A stretch of DNA of 64,000 nucleotides, taken from NCBI RefSeq assembly GCF_016812035.1, contig NZ_CP069178.1, positions 930,001 to 994,000 of the forward strand, in the 5' to 3' direction. Origin of the DNA: Bulleidia sp. zg-1006 (GTDB lineage Bacteria; Bacillota_I; Bacilli_A; Erysipelotrichales; Erysipelotrichaceae). A program made the position numbers and the translations under genes. This document shows positions 17,091 through 25,491 of the stretch, piece after piece. The notes below the pieces were generated by a model, which was not told where the DNA came from, searched no databases, and saw nothing but the letters and a program-made list of their open reading frames with translations. Within the stretch, counting starts at the first letter, position 1, and the number at the start of each line of letters is the position of its first letter.

Positions 17091-18416
17091 TCATTCTTTC
17101 CCGATTTTCTTTTTACCGATATATGCAAAATATTTTTTCAGTTTTGCTTCATAAGCATTATCACTAAAACGATAGAAGACTTCTTTTCTAATCGCATCGG
17201 GCAAATACTGTTGCTCCACATAATGATGAGGATAATCATGAGCGTATTGGTAGCCTTTTTCTTTACCAATATTCTCTTCACCCTCAATCACGATATTCTT
17301 TAAATAGGCCGGTATCGGAAGATTACCATACTTTTTAACTGCCTCTTGAGCTTTATGAAGTGCCAAGTAGCTTGCATTTGATTTTGGTGCACAAGCCACA
17401 TAGGTACAAGCTTGAGCTAGAATAATCGTCGCCTCCGGTAAACCGACTCTTTCCATTGCCAAAGCACAGCTTGTCGCAATTTCAATCGCTCTAGGATCAG
17501 CGTTACCAACATCTTCACTAGCACAAATCATAATACGACGAGCAATGAAACGTTCATCCTCCCCTGCCTCTAACATCCTAGCCAGATAATAAATGGTCGC
17601 ATCGGGATCAGAACCGCGCATACTTTTAATAAAAGCAGAAATAGTATCGTAGTGATTATCCCCATCCTTATCATAACGAAGTACTTTTCTTTGAATACAT
17701 TCACTCGCTATTTCTAATGTGATTTCACGATAACCTTCCTCATTCGCATCGGTTGTTAATATCGCTAATTCAAGAGCATTAAGAGCTACTCTTGCATCAC
17801 CATCACTAGCTTGAGCCAAAAAGCTATAAACATCTTCTTGAACTAGGGGCATAAAGACAGCCATTCCTCGTTTATGGTCAGCACAAGCTCTTTTTAAAAG
17901 TTGCACAATATCTTCTTTAGAAAGTGGTTTTAATTGAAAGACCGTGCTTCTTGATAATAAAGCTCGATTGACTTCAAAATAAGGATTTTCAGTGGTTGCC
18001 CCAATTAAAGTGACCAATCCTTCTTCAACAAAAGGTAGTAAGTAATCTTGTTGGGCTTTATTGAAACGATGAATTTCATCAATAAACAAGATCGTCTTTT
18101 TACCATATTGTTCCTTATAGTTTCTAGCTTCTTCAACAATTTTTTCTAAATCCTTTTTACCCGCTATGGTCGCATTGACTTGTTCAAAATTAGATTTTGT
18201 ACTATGAGCAATCACCATTGCTAAACTTGTTTTTCCTGTTCCTGTTGGTCCCGTTAAAATAAGCGAAGACAAACGGTCGGCTTGGATAGCTCGATATAAC
18301 AATTTATCTTTTGCTAAAATATGTGACTGACCAACCACTTCTTCTAATGTCCTAGGTCGCATACGGTGTGCCAACGGTTCTTTCAATTCATCATTTTCTT
18401 CTTGGAATAAATTCAT
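17091..18416 (-). CDS. rarA: Replication-associated recombination protein RarA (MgsA)
   Basis: 441-residue AAA+ ATPase of the RarA/WRNIP1 family, which acts at stalled replication forks with SSB and DNA polymerase. Visible: RMRPRTLEEVVGQSHIL, Walker A GPTGTGKTS, Walker B ILFIDEIHRFNKAQQD, sensor 1 GATTENPYFEVN, and the C-terminal tetramerisation region with MRGSDPDATIYYLARML. The ATG at 18414-18416 has no Shine-Dalgarno; a TACAAT -10 hexamer ends six bases before it, suggesting a leaderless mRNA. Confidence 0.95.
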   Translation of the reverse strand: MNLFQEENDELKEPLAHRMRPRTLEEVVGQSHILAKDKLLYRAIQADRLSSLILTGPTGTGKTSLAMVIAHSTKSNFEQVNATIAGKKDLEKIVEEARNYKEQYGKKTILFIDEIHRFNKAQQDYLLPFVEEGLVTLIGATTENPYFEVNRALLSRSTVFQLKPLSKEDIVQLLKRACADHKRGMAVFMPLVQEDVYSFLAQASDGDARVALNALELAILTTDANEEGYREITLEIASECIQRKVLRYDKDGDNHYDTISAFIKSMRGSDPDATIYYLARMLEAGEDERFIARRIMICASEDVGNADPRAIEIATSCALAMERVGLPEATIILAQACTYVACAPKSNASYLALHKAQEAVKKYGNLPIPAYLKNIVIEGEENIGKEKGYQYAHDYPHHYVEQQYLPDAIRKEVFYRFSDNAYEAKLKKYFAYIGKKKIGKE

Positions 18417-18422
18417 ACCCTT

Positions 18423-18428
18423 ATTGTA
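18423..18428 (-). promoter_or_regulatory. -10 hexamer for a leaderless rarA transcript
   Basis: TACAAT on the minus strand, exactly six bases before the rarA ATG, and directly beyond the T-run of the terminator at 18429-18454. Confidence 0.45.
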
Positions 18429-18454
18429 TAAAAAAAGAAGACTTTCGTCTCCTT
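18429..18454 (-). terminator. Terminator of the ribbon-helix-helix gene
   Basis: AAGGAGAC-gaaa-GTCTTCTT hairpin followed by T5 on the minus strand, overlapping the stop codon of the 18453-18827 gene. Confidence 0.7.
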
Positions 18455-18827
18455 ATTTATCGAAATAATCCAAAGAGTCCGCCCATTGACCAATCAAGGC
18501 TGAAATGGAACTACCGTGAATAGCGGCCGCTCTCTTTAAATGAGCTTTTTGAGCTTTTGTAATATAGGCTGAAATTAAAATCTTTTCATGATTCGTTTCA
18601 ATCGCACCAAAGAATTTATTTTGGATTTCTTTTGTGCCTTGTTCAAATACATAGTGCTGAGCCTCTTTAAAACGAAGTGGACGCATTCTTTCCGAATTTT
18701 CGTCATACAAGAAGAACTCCCCTGTTGATTTTTGATAAAGATCGCGCTTCAATCCTTCTATATTCAACGACATCACAAACACAGAAGTTTCTGTATCATA
18801 AACTTTTCCATTATGTACTTTTCTCAT
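18453..18827 (-). CDS. Putative ribbon-helix-helix protein
   Basis: 124 residues. The N-terminus KVHNGKVYDTETSVFVMSL and the stretch YQKSTGEFFLYDE look like a beta-rich module seen in plasmid and phage proteins. The C-terminal segment ILISAYITKAQKAHLKRAAAIHGSSISALIGQ (about 85-116) has the beta-alpha-alpha pattern of CopG/Arc DNA-binding proteins. No toxin partner is adjacent. It has a good AAGGAG site and its own terminator. Function unknown; a DNA-binding regulator is inferred. Confidence 0.75.
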   Translation of the reverse strand: MRKVHNGKVYDTETSVFVMSLNIEGLKRDLYQKSTGEFFLYDENSERMRPLRFKEAQHYVFEQGTKEIQNKFFGAIETNHEKILISAYITKAQKAHLKRAAAIHGSSISALIGQWADSLDYFDK

Positions 18828-19064
18828 AAAAATCTCCTTCTCTGCTATAAGCTTTCTTATATATAGTTTTATTCTACACGAATTTATACAAAAAATACCA
18901 CTATTTTTTACTAGATTTAGAATTTATTTGGAATAATTACTATTAAAATATGAAAAAACGCCTTGTTTTTTACATAAAGGTTGATTGATCCAAAGAATAC
19001 TATTTGAAGATTAGACGAATGATTGCCTTATCTCCTTAAGCTAAGAGAATATTCCTTTTACAAA
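18828..19064. other. AT-rich gene-free spacer
   Basis: About 240 bases between the ribbon-helix-helix gene and tRNA-Leu. I see no coding frame with a start and Shine-Dalgarno and no recognisable RNA. Confidence 0.5.
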
Positions 19065-19145
19065 TGCGGTCAACAGGACTTGAACCTGCATGAGTTTCCT
19101 CACTGACGTCTGAGATCAGCGTGTCTACCATTCCACCATGACCGC
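19065..19145 (-). tRNA. tRNA-Leu (CAG)
   Basis: 81 nt. The acceptor stem GCGGTCA/TGACCGC pairs fully, the anticodon stem is CTGAT/GTCAG with loop CTCAGAC (anticodon CAG), and a class II variable arm TGAG-GAAA-CTCA and a T-arm with GGTTCAAGTCC are present. Discriminator A; CCA is not encoded. Confidence 0.92.
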
Positions 19146-19199
19146 CTATAATAGCCTTCCTAAAGGCTATTCCATTTTACTCTATGATAAAACAAAGTG

Positions 19200-21350
19200 C
19201 TAGTTCTTCCTTTTTAATCCAATTAAGACAAAGTAGAAGAAACTTTGGGCAAAGATGAGTGCCAGCAATATTCCTATATCCTGTAAGGACTGTAAACTTG
19301 ATACATCCATAGATTGATGAAGCATTAACCATAAAAAGATAAGACTATACGCTAATGCCATAGAAATAATGACTATTTTTCTCATCTTAGTAATTGGTGG
19401 ATATATCACCAATAAAGCAACAATATAACTCATGGCTGACCAAAGCAGAATCCATCTTGACAATTGTAAATAACGAAGAACGATGATACCAAGTAATAAT
19501 TGAAAAGCACACGGAACGGCTTTTAAAATAGCCCTTTTTAAATAATCTTTTTGAATTGGATCCGGATGACTTTCCCATTGTAATAAGAAAGTAGGTATAC
19601 CTACACCAAAGGCAGATAAAACGGTTAAATGAATAGGCAAAAAAGGATAACTATATTTTAAAACCAACAACAAAATCGTAAGGACAAAGGAATAAATAGT
19701 CTTCATAAAATACAAAGAAGCACTATTGGAGATATTAAAAATAATTCTCCTTCCCTCTTCAATCGCCTTTGGGACTTGCGCAAAATCATTATGAACTAAG
19801 ACAATATCACTCACATTCTTAGCAGCTGCATGAGCTCTTTCAAAACTAATTGACACATCCGCCTGTTTTAAAGCCGATACATCATTCACCCCATCACCAA
19901 CCATCGCAACAATATGCCCTTCTTGTTGAAGATGCTTAATAATATCCTTTTTCTGTTCCGGAAGCGTACGACCGAACACTTGTAAAGAATAATCCAATTT
20001 TTCATTCACATTAGCACTTCTTGTTAGATTTTGATAACCAGCCTTACGAGCAATTGAAGCGACCGTTCTTTCATGGTCACCAGAGATAATGCGTAGGTTT
20101 ACATGTTCATTTTGTAAATAGGCTAATGTTTCTTGAATATGATTCTTCAATTCATCCTCTAAAACCACATAGCCGATTGCTTTTACTCCTTCGATTTGAT
20201 CTAACTTTCCTTTTCCTTGAGCTAAAGTAATCACACGATTCCCGGCTTCTTGTTCCCAAATTAGCTTTTCCGGTAATTCACCACCAAACGATTCCATCGA
20301 GCCAACCAAAAAAATAGAACCATCCTTCATTTTAGAAGCACTGTACTTTCGCTTAGAAGAAAAAGATAAATACTCCTCTAAACGTTCCTCTTGTTTACCA
20401 AAATATTTCTGTAATGCAAGTTGCGTTGGGTTATTCGTTGTTTCTTGACTGATGTGCAATTTTAATTGTCTTTCATAAGAAGTTTCTAACCAAGTCACTT
20501 CTTTAACTTTTAATTGACCGGTTGTTAGAGTTCCTGTTTTATCCAAACAAATGGTATCTACTCTCGCTAAATTTTCTAAAGCATTCAAGTTTTGGGTTAG
20601 GACATACCTTTTGCTCAAACGAAGAGCACCAATCATCGTAGACATACTGGTCAATACCAACAGACCTTCCGGTATCATACCAATCAAAGCGGCCACTGTT
20701 GCTAAAACGGTTGCTTCATAGCCAATCTTAGAAATTTGAACAAGATATAAAGCAATGCCAAGTGGTGCTAATAAAATAGAAATCAACCATAAGAATTGAT
20801 CCAACTCTTTCACTAGACCCATCTTTCCTTTTTTCACTTTACGAGCTTCTTGAATCATTTGTTCGGCTTTACTCTCTTGGGCTATTGTGCTTGCTTTTAA
20901 GATAGCTTGTCCTGACAGCACATAGCTTCCTCCAATTAAAGCACTTCCCGGATTTTTAATGACTTCCTGCTCTTCCCCAGTTAATAAAGCCTCATTGACT
21001 TCTAAATTTCCTTCTAGCAAAATAGCGTCTACCGGAATTTGTTGACCAACGGATATTTCAATTTGATCACCTACTTCAATTTCATCTCGCAATAAAAGTT
21101 TATCTTGTTTATAAACATGGTATTTTTCTTGCACAAATAATTCCATCTTTTTAAGTTGGTGTCTTGCTTTAACGGAGTGGTACACACTTGTGACAACCGC
21201 AAACAAACATGCGCCCATAAAAAGACCATTTTCTATTCGCCCAATGCTAGCAACCCAAACAAAAAGAAGCACATTTAAAAAATTAAAATACGTAAAAATA
21301 TGTTCTAAAAAGAGGTCTTTCCAAAAAGTATCTTTTGTTTTATGATGCAT
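19200..21350 (-). CDS. Cation-translocating P-type ATPase (P2-like, CtpE type)
   Basis: 716-residue P-type ATPase without an N-terminal metal-binding domain. TGE in the actuator domain (NEALLTGEEQE), PEGL in membrane helix 4 (227-230), the phosphorylated D270 in DKTGTLT and the hinge GDGVNDVSALKQADVSIS are all present. PEGL rather than CPC/SPC points to Ca2+, Mg2+ or similar, resembling CtpE-type exporters. It is short for a Ca2+ ATPase. The start overlaps the degenerate PfkB gene by 11 bases, so the two are co-translated. Confidence 0.9.
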   Translation of the reverse strand: MHHKTKDTFWKDLFLEHIFTYFNFLNVLLFVWVASIGRIENGLFMGACLFAVVTSVYHSVKARHQLKKMELFVQEKYHVYKQDKLLLRDEIEVGDQIEISVGQQIPVDAILLEGNLEVNEALLTGEEQEVIKNPGSALIGGSYVLSGQAILKASTIAQESKAEQMIQEARKVKKGKMGLVKELDQFLWLISILLAPLGIALYLVQISKIGYEATVLATVAALIGMIPEGLLVLTSMSTMIGALRLSKRYVLTQNLNALENLARVDTICLDKTGTLTTGQLKVKEVTWLETSYERQLKLHISQETTNNPTQLALQKYFGKQEERLEEYLSFSSKRKYSASKMKDGSIFLVGSMESFGGELPEKLIWEQEAGNRVITLAQGKGKLDQIEGVKAIGYVVLEDELKNHIQETLAYLQNEHVNLRIISGDHERTVASIARKAGYQNLTRSANVNEKLDYSLQVFGRTLPEQKKDIIKHLQQEGHIVAMVGDGVNDVSALKQADVSISFERAHAAAKNVSDIVLVHNDFAQVPKAIEEGRRIIFNISNSASLYFMKTIYSFVLTILLLVLKYSYPFLPIHLTVLSAFGVGIPTFLLQWESHPDPIQKDYLKRAILKAVPCAFQLLLGIIVLRYLQLSRWILLWSAMSYIVALLVIYPPITKMRKIVIISMALAYSLIFLWLMLHQSMDVSSLQSLQDIGILLALIFAQSFFYFVLIGLKRKN

Positions 21351-22230
21351 GCAAAATCATTCCTTTTAATCGTTGTTTGAATAATGTAATTTGTTGAGAA
21401 GAAAGCGTTTGATGGTTTTTGGCAGCTATGCCCATTTCTTGGGCAAATAATAGTGCGTTCCTTGCGTCAATATTAGCTAACTTTGCCAGTGAATAAGCAA
21501 TTGCAATGTACTCTTCATCTGCAAATGCACGATTTTCTAATAAGAACTTTTGCTTTAATTCAAAGCCATATAAAGCTTGAAATTGAGCTAAGAATAAAAT
21601 GGTATTTTGGCTCTCTTCTTGTAAACCGGAAATCATCGTTTCTAAATAATCAAAATTTTCTAATAATAAATCCGTATCTTCTAAAACCATAATTGGATGC
21701 AAATCCAACATAGCATCTAATAGTTCATCCTCAATGGCTTGGAAATAAGAACCTGGTGCGAAATAAACTTCTTGTCCGATTTCTTCTAATAAACCAAGCA
21801 CATCTTTCGCATTTTCACTAATCAAAGCATCCCCAAATACCAAAACACGTTCAAAGTCTTTTGGCTCAATCGTTGTAAATAAATTATTTGAAATATTAAA
21901 TTCAACTCCTGGAGCATAAATGCGATTAGAACGATTCTTTGTATCAATAAGCAAAGTCGATGAACCATGAATGCCTTCAATATGTTGCACATCAATTTGT
22001 TTCTCAGATAAATAATTACCTAGTTCATCACCAACGCTCCCCTCTCCCACAGGAGCAATCACTTCATAAGGAAAGCCAAATTGTTGATAAACAGTGGCCG
22101 CTTTTAAAGCTGAACCACTTAGTTGCAAATGAGAAGAAAGAACTTCATAATCTTCATTCCCTTTAGGTAATTCTTTAACATATTCAAGCCATTCGGCTTG
22201 TACAGTACCAATAATAAGTGTTTTTTTCAT
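21340..22230 (-). CDS. Degenerate PfkB/ribokinase-fold protein
   Basis: 296 residues. The N-terminal half keeps the PfkB layout: IIGTVQAEW start, SGSALKAATVYQQFGFPYEVIAPVGEGSVGDELGNYL, then DVQHI and SSTLLID. The glycine/asparagine substrate motif (GGxxxN) is altered, and the C-terminal GAGD catalytic loop that binds ATP and supplies the base is absent (the region reads NRAFADEEYIAIAYSLAKLA). It is probably a non-catalytic or changed-function protein. The start at 22228-22230 is chosen because of a TATAAT exactly six bases upstream. It is transcribed with the P-type ATPase. Confidence 0.8.
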   Translation of the reverse strand: MKKTLIIGTVQAEWLEYVKELPKGNEDYEVLSSHLQLSGSALKAATVYQQFGFPYEVIAPVGEGSVGDELGNYLSEKQIDVQHIEGIHGSSTLLIDTKNRSNRIYAPGVEFNISNNLFTTIEPKDFERVLVFGDALISENAKDVLGLLEEIGQEVYFAPGSYFQAIEDELLDAMLDLHPIMVLEDTDLLLENFDYLETMISGLQEESQNTILFLAQFQALYGFELKQKFLLENRAFADEEYIAIAYSLAKLANIDARNALLFAQEMGIAAKNHQTLSSQQITLFKQRLKGMILHAS

Positions 22231-22236
22231 ATGACC

Positions 22237-22245
22237 ATTATAACA
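22237..22245 (-). promoter_or_regulatory. Extended -10 promoter for leaderless PfkB-like/ATPase mRNA
   Basis: TGTTATAAT on the minus strand, with TATAAT (complement of 22237-22242) exactly six bases before the ATG and no Shine-Dalgarno. Any -35 would lie in the tRNA-operon terminator. Confidence 0.55.
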
Positions 22246-22275
22246 AATAAAAAGCCCCAATTTCATTGGGGTTTT
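22246..22275 (-). terminator. Terminator of the seven-tRNA operon
   Basis: CCCCAAT-gaa-ATTGGGG followed by CTTTTTATTT on the minus strand, nine bases past tRNA-Phe. Confidence 0.85.
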
Positions 22276-22283
22276 CCACAAGG

Positions 22284-22356
22284 TGGCTCCAGGCGGAATC
22301 GAACCGCCGACACAAGGATTTTCAGTCCTTTGCTCTACCGACTGAGCTACAGAGCC
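22284..22356 (-). tRNA. tRNA-Phe (GAA)
   Basis: 73 nt. Acceptor GGCTCTG/TGGAGCC, D-arm AGCTCAGTCGGTAGAGC, anticodon loop CTGAAAA (GAA), T-loop GGTTCGATTCC. Last tRNA of the operon; CCA not encoded. It is the partner read by the pheS T-box. Confidence 0.95.
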
Positions 22357-22358
22357 AA

Positions 22359-22436
22359 TGGTTGCGAGGGAAGGATTTGAACCAACGACCTCCGGGTTAT
22401 GGGCCCGACGAGCTAACCGGACTGCTCTACCTCGCG
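22359..22436 (-). tRNA. Initiator tRNA-fMet (CAU)
   Basis: 78 nt with encoded CCA. The C1/A72 mismatch (CGCGAGG versus CCTCGCA) and three consecutive G-C pairs at the base of the anticodon stem (GGG/CCC) mark it as initiator. Confidence 0.94.
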
Positions 22437-22456
22437 ATGTGTTTGAGTGTTAATAA

Positions 22457-22547
22457 TGGCGGAGGAACTGGGATTCGAACCCAGGCGCCGATTTCTCGAC
22501 CTACCGGTTTTCAAGACCGGACCCTTCAACCACTTGGGTATTCCTCC
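22457..22547 (-). tRNA. tRNA-Ser (UGA)
   Basis: 91 nt class II tRNA with encoded CCA. Acceptor GGAGGAA/TTCCTCC, anticodon loop CTTGAAA (UGA), long variable arm, discriminator G. Confidence 0.94.
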
Positions 22548-22552
22548 AATAG

Positions 22553-22626
22553 TGGACCCTGAAGGACTCGAACCTTCGACCAATCGGTTATGAGCCGATA
22601 GCTCTGACCAACTGAGCTAAGGGTCC
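22553..22626 (-). tRNA. tRNA-Ile2 (CAU, lysidine-modified)
   Basis: 74 nt, anticodon loop CTCATAA. The body (GGACC-TTAGCTCAGTTGGT, CGGCTCATAACCG, GGTTCGAGTCC, GGTCC-A) closely matches the B. subtilis tRNA-Ile2 that TilS converts to read AUA, and differs from both Met tRNAs here. The Ile identity is inferred from that resemblance. CCA not encoded. Confidence 0.85.
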
Positions 22627-22657
22627 TCATGTGGTAACACTCTTGTTAAAAAACAAA

Positions 22658-22734
22658 TGGTAGCGAGAGTGAGATTCGAACTCACGACCTACCGGGTATG
22701 AACCGATTGCTCTAGCCAACTGAGCTATCTCGCC
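22658..22734 (-). tRNA. Elongator tRNA-Met (CAU)
   Basis: 77 nt with encoded CCA. Acceptor GGCGAGA/TCTCGCT with G1-U72 as in the B. subtilis elongator, anticodon arm CGGTTCATACCCG. Likely substrate of TmcAL (6396-7505). Confidence 0.9.
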
Positions 22735-22737
22735 AAA

Positions 22738-22814
22738 TGGTCGGGATGGCAGGATTCGAACCTGTGACCCCTTGATCCCAAATCAAGTGCACTACCAAGC
22801 TGTGCTACATCCCG
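22738..22814 (-). tRNA. tRNA-Pro (UGG)
   Basis: 77 nt with encoded CCA. Acceptor CGGGATG/CATCCCG, anticodon stem CTTGA/TCAAG with loop TTTGGGA (UGG). Confidence 0.95.
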
Positions 22815-22818
22815 AAAG

Positions 22819-22892
22819 CGCGCCGAGCAGGAGTCGAACCCGCAACCTTTTGATTCGTAGTCAAATACTCTATCCAGTTGAGCTATCGGCGC
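22819..22892 (-). tRNA. tRNA-Arg (ACG)
   Basis: 74 nt. Acceptor GCGCCGA/TCGGCGC, anticodon stem TTTGA/TCAAA with loop CTACGAA (ACG, read as inosine). First tRNA of the operon; CCA not encoded. Confidence 0.95.
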
Positions 22893-22916
22893 ATATCTAT
22901 TTTTCAGTGCCCATTT

Positions 22917-22945
22917 ATATTACCATTGCCTAACCCTTTTGACAA
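22917..22945 (-). promoter_or_regulatory. Promoter of the tRNA operon
   Basis: TTGTCA (complement of 22940-22945), 17 bases, TAATAT (complement of 22917-22922), 24 bases before tRNA-Arg. The -35 falls inside the frame of the IS relic at 22930-23104. Confidence 0.6.
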
Positions 22946-23104
22946 GAGCTTTTTTTAACTCTTTTTTCGCCTTTGGATTGAAAACCATCATTTCCTTTCA
23001 GATACTCCATAACGATTTGTTTCTTAAACTCATATGAATATTTTGCCATAAAAATACCGACCTCCAATCGTTAGATTTTGGTCTAACTTTTAGGGGTCGG
23101 TACA
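22930..23104 (-). mobile_element. IS3-family relic: terminal repeat plus OrfA start
   Basis: Minus strand: a terminal repeat starting TGTACCGACCCCTAAAAG (outer end at 23104), the conserved AATCTAACGATTGGAGGT leader, then an OrfA frame at 23049-22930 reading MAKYSYEFKKQIVMEYLKGN before it diverges and stops after 39 residues. This is the start of an IS150-type transposase OrfA. The helix-turn-helix end, OrfB and the other terminus are gone. Confidence 0.7.
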
Positions 23105-23120
23105 ATCTCAGGGCTATCTC

Positions 23121-24617
23121 TTATTCATCTAAATCTAAAATCTCAATCATATTATTCTTGTAGAGAACCGCTTTCGCTCCATAAATAGCTTGAATACCAC
23201 CATCTACATCCAATACATCTGTTGCGCCAATCTTCTTTAGTTTTGCCTTATCTACCTTTGAAGAATCCTTAACATTCACTCGCAAACGAGTGATACAAGC
23301 ATCCACATCTTCAATATTTTCAGAGCCACCTAAAGCCGTAATAATTTCTACTGATTCCTCCTTTATTGAGGACTTCGATTCCACCTTAATTTCTTCTTCC
23401 TCTTCTTCACTTCGACCAGGTGTCATCACATTAAACTTAGTGATGTAGAATCGAAAGAAGAAATAGTAAAGTACGGACCACGCTAGCCCAAATGGAATTT
23501 GTAATACCCAATTTGTATGTTCATTTCCTTGTAAGATACCGAACAATGTGAAGTCAATTACCCCACCAGAGAAAGTGTTACCAATCGAAATATTCAATAC
23601 ATCCGCAATCAAGAAACTAACACCATCAAAGAAAGCATGAATAATATATAACAACGGATTAACAAACAAGAACATAAATTCGATTGGTTCCGTAATTCCG
23701 GTGATAAAGGAAGTTAAAGCCACACCAATGAATAAGCCTTTGTACTTTGAACGACGTTCTTTTGGTACGCAATGATACATCGCCAGACAAACCGCCGGCA
23801 AACCAAACATCATTGTTGAGAAACGACCAGCAAAGAAACGCGTTCCTTCGGTAAATAAACCAACATGGTTCGGATTGGCTAGTTGAGCAAAGAAAATCTT
23901 CTGAGCACCAGCCACGGAAACACCTGCAACCGTTTCAACACCACCAAGTTCGGTGTACCAGAACATGGGATAAACCATATGATGAAGACCAACTGCACCA
24001 CATAAACGCATTAAGAAACCATACAAGAATGTTCCAATTGGACCAGCCTTAGCAATGTATTGACCGGAAGTCACCAATAAGTTTTGGAATGGAGGCCATA
24101 CCACAAAGAAAATTGCACCAACACCAATTGCCGCAAAACTGGTTACAATCGGCACAAAACGAGAACCGCCAAAGAAGCCTAATACCTGAGGCAATTGAAT
24201 ATTTTGGTACTTATTATGCAATGTGACCGCAATCAGACCAATCACAACAGCTCCAATCACACCTGTATCAATCGCATTTCCTTTAGGATTAAAGATGGCT
24301 AATAAAGCAGAAATCGTAGCCGTCATCACCAAATAACCAACAACCCCTGCTAAAGCAGCTGTTCCTTTATCCCTCTTTGCTAGACCAACGCACAAACCAA
24401 TGCATAATAGTAAAGCCAAATTTGTGAAGACCGCATTTCCTGCCGCCGACATAACTTGGAAAATCCCTTGTAAAACAGGATTCGCTAAAACCGGATAAGC
24501 CGCTACCGTTGTCGGGTTAGATAAAGCACCACCGATACCTAGAAGTAAACCGGCCGCCGGCAAAATAGCAATTGGCAACATGAATGATTTACCAATTTTT
24601 TGTAATGTCTTAAACAT
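23121..24617 (-). CDS. ptsG: PTS glucose/maltose-type transporter IICB
   Basis: 498-residue permease with an N-terminal EIIC domain of about ten membrane segments (about 1-390, with GFLMRLCGAVGLHHMVYP and GITEPIEFMFLFV) and a C-terminal cytosolic EIIB domain (about 420-498) with the phosphorylated Cys in DACITRLRV. It imports a glucose-class sugar and phosphorylates it using IIA. Third gene of crr-antiterminator-ptsG. Substrate cannot be fixed between glucose, maltose and similar sugars. Confidence 0.92.
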   Translation of the reverse strand: MFKTLQKIGKSFMLPIAILPAAGLLLGIGGALSNPTTVAAYPVLANPVLQGIFQVMSAAGNAVFTNLALLLCIGLCVGLAKRDKGTAALAGVVGYLVMTATISALLAIFNPKGNAIDTGVIGAVVIGLIAVTLHNKYQNIQLPQVLGFFGGSRFVPIVTSFAAIGVGAIFFVVWPPFQNLLVTSGQYIAKAGPIGTFLYGFLMRLCGAVGLHHMVYPMFWYTELGGVETVAGVSVAGAQKIFFAQLANPNHVGLFTEGTRFFAGRFSTMMFGLPAVCLAMYHCVPKERRSKYKGLFIGVALTSFITGITEPIEFMFLFVNPLLYIIHAFFDGVSFLIADVLNISIGNTFSGGVIDFTLFGILQGNEHTNWVLQIPFGLAWSVLYYFFFRFYITKFNVMTPGRSEEEEEEIKVESKSSIKEESVEIITALGGSENIEDVDACITRLRVNVKDSSKVDKAKLKKIGATDVLDVDGGIQAIYGAKAVLYKNNMIEILDLDE

Positions 24618-24663
24618 ACATTCTCTCCTTTCTTTCTATGTATGAACACAAGAATTCTTATGT

Positions 24664-25491
24664 TTAGACCAAGGGAATACTACGAATAATATTTTCTAAA
24701 TGAACACTCAAATAAGCCATTTCCGCTTCATTTAGCAATAAACCATATTTTTCTTCAATGACTTCAGAAATCTTTTTCGCAAGTGCGAAGGCTTTTGCAT
24801 AACGTTCTTGAATGACTTCCTTTAAATCATTTTGAATTTCACTATGATCTAAAAATCTCCTTACCGCAAAACGAATATGTGTCATCAAGCGTTGGCGAGC
24901 ATCTTCGTATTGTCTTAAATCAACGCCTAAGTTCTTTTCAATCAGACTAAGCACATCACTCATTACTTGGAAGCTCAAGTTTGTAAAACTTAAATCCTCA
25001 TGGTGCAAAGCCGCATGAATATGCATACAAAGAAAACCTGCTTCTGCTAAAGGAAGATTGATTTTTAAACTTTCATTCACCATACGCAAAGCTTTTTTCG
25101 CAAACGCAAATTCCTTGGGATAAAAATAAGCTGTTTCATCTACGAACACATTTTGTACAACAATATTTTCATGATAGCGTTTCACACTAAAGCGTAAGTG
25201 ATCCAATAAAGACACATGGATGTTTTGGTCAAAATCTTGTGAAAAGCATTCTTTTAATTCACGAATGATTTCTTCCGATATAGAAACAATTTGATTATCT
25301 GTTTCACTAATTAATTTTTCATAACGAGCTAAATTCTTTAGCCCATACAAATTCACTATTTTCGTTTCATCTAAACTATCTCCGGCTTTCTTTTGAAAAC
25401 CAAGACCAGTCCCAAAAGCAATCAAATTTCTTTGTTTATCATCTTGGCATAAAACCACATTGTGATTTAACACTTTCTCAATTTTAAGCAT
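24664..25491 (-). CDS. licT: BglG/LicT-type PRD transcription antiterminator
   Basis: 275 residues: an N-terminal RNA-binding CAT domain (about 1-55, MLKIEKVLNHNVVLCQDDKQRN...GTGLGFQKKAGD) and two PTS regulation domains with conserved phospho-accepting His (SLLDHLRFSVKR and LCMHIHAAL in PRD1, LMTHIRFAVRR and LSVHLENI in PRD2). It binds a nascent-RNA antiterminator site and prevents termination when the sugar is available. It overlaps crr by eight bases. The target RNA site is at 25976-26028. Confidence 0.93.
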   Translation of the reverse strand: MLKIEKVLNHNVVLCQDDKQRNLIAFGTGLGFQKKAGDSLDETKIVNLYGLKNLARYEKLISETDNQIVSISEEIIRELKECFSQDFDQNIHVSLLDHLRFSVKRYHENIVVQNVFVDETAYFYPKEFAFAKKALRMVNESLKINLPLAEAGFLCMHIHAALHHEDLSFTNLSFQVMSDVLSLIEKNLGVDLRQYEDARQRLMTHIRFAVRRFLDHSEIQNDLKEVIQERYAKAFALAKKISEVIEEKYGLLLNEAEMAYLSVHLENIIRSIPLV

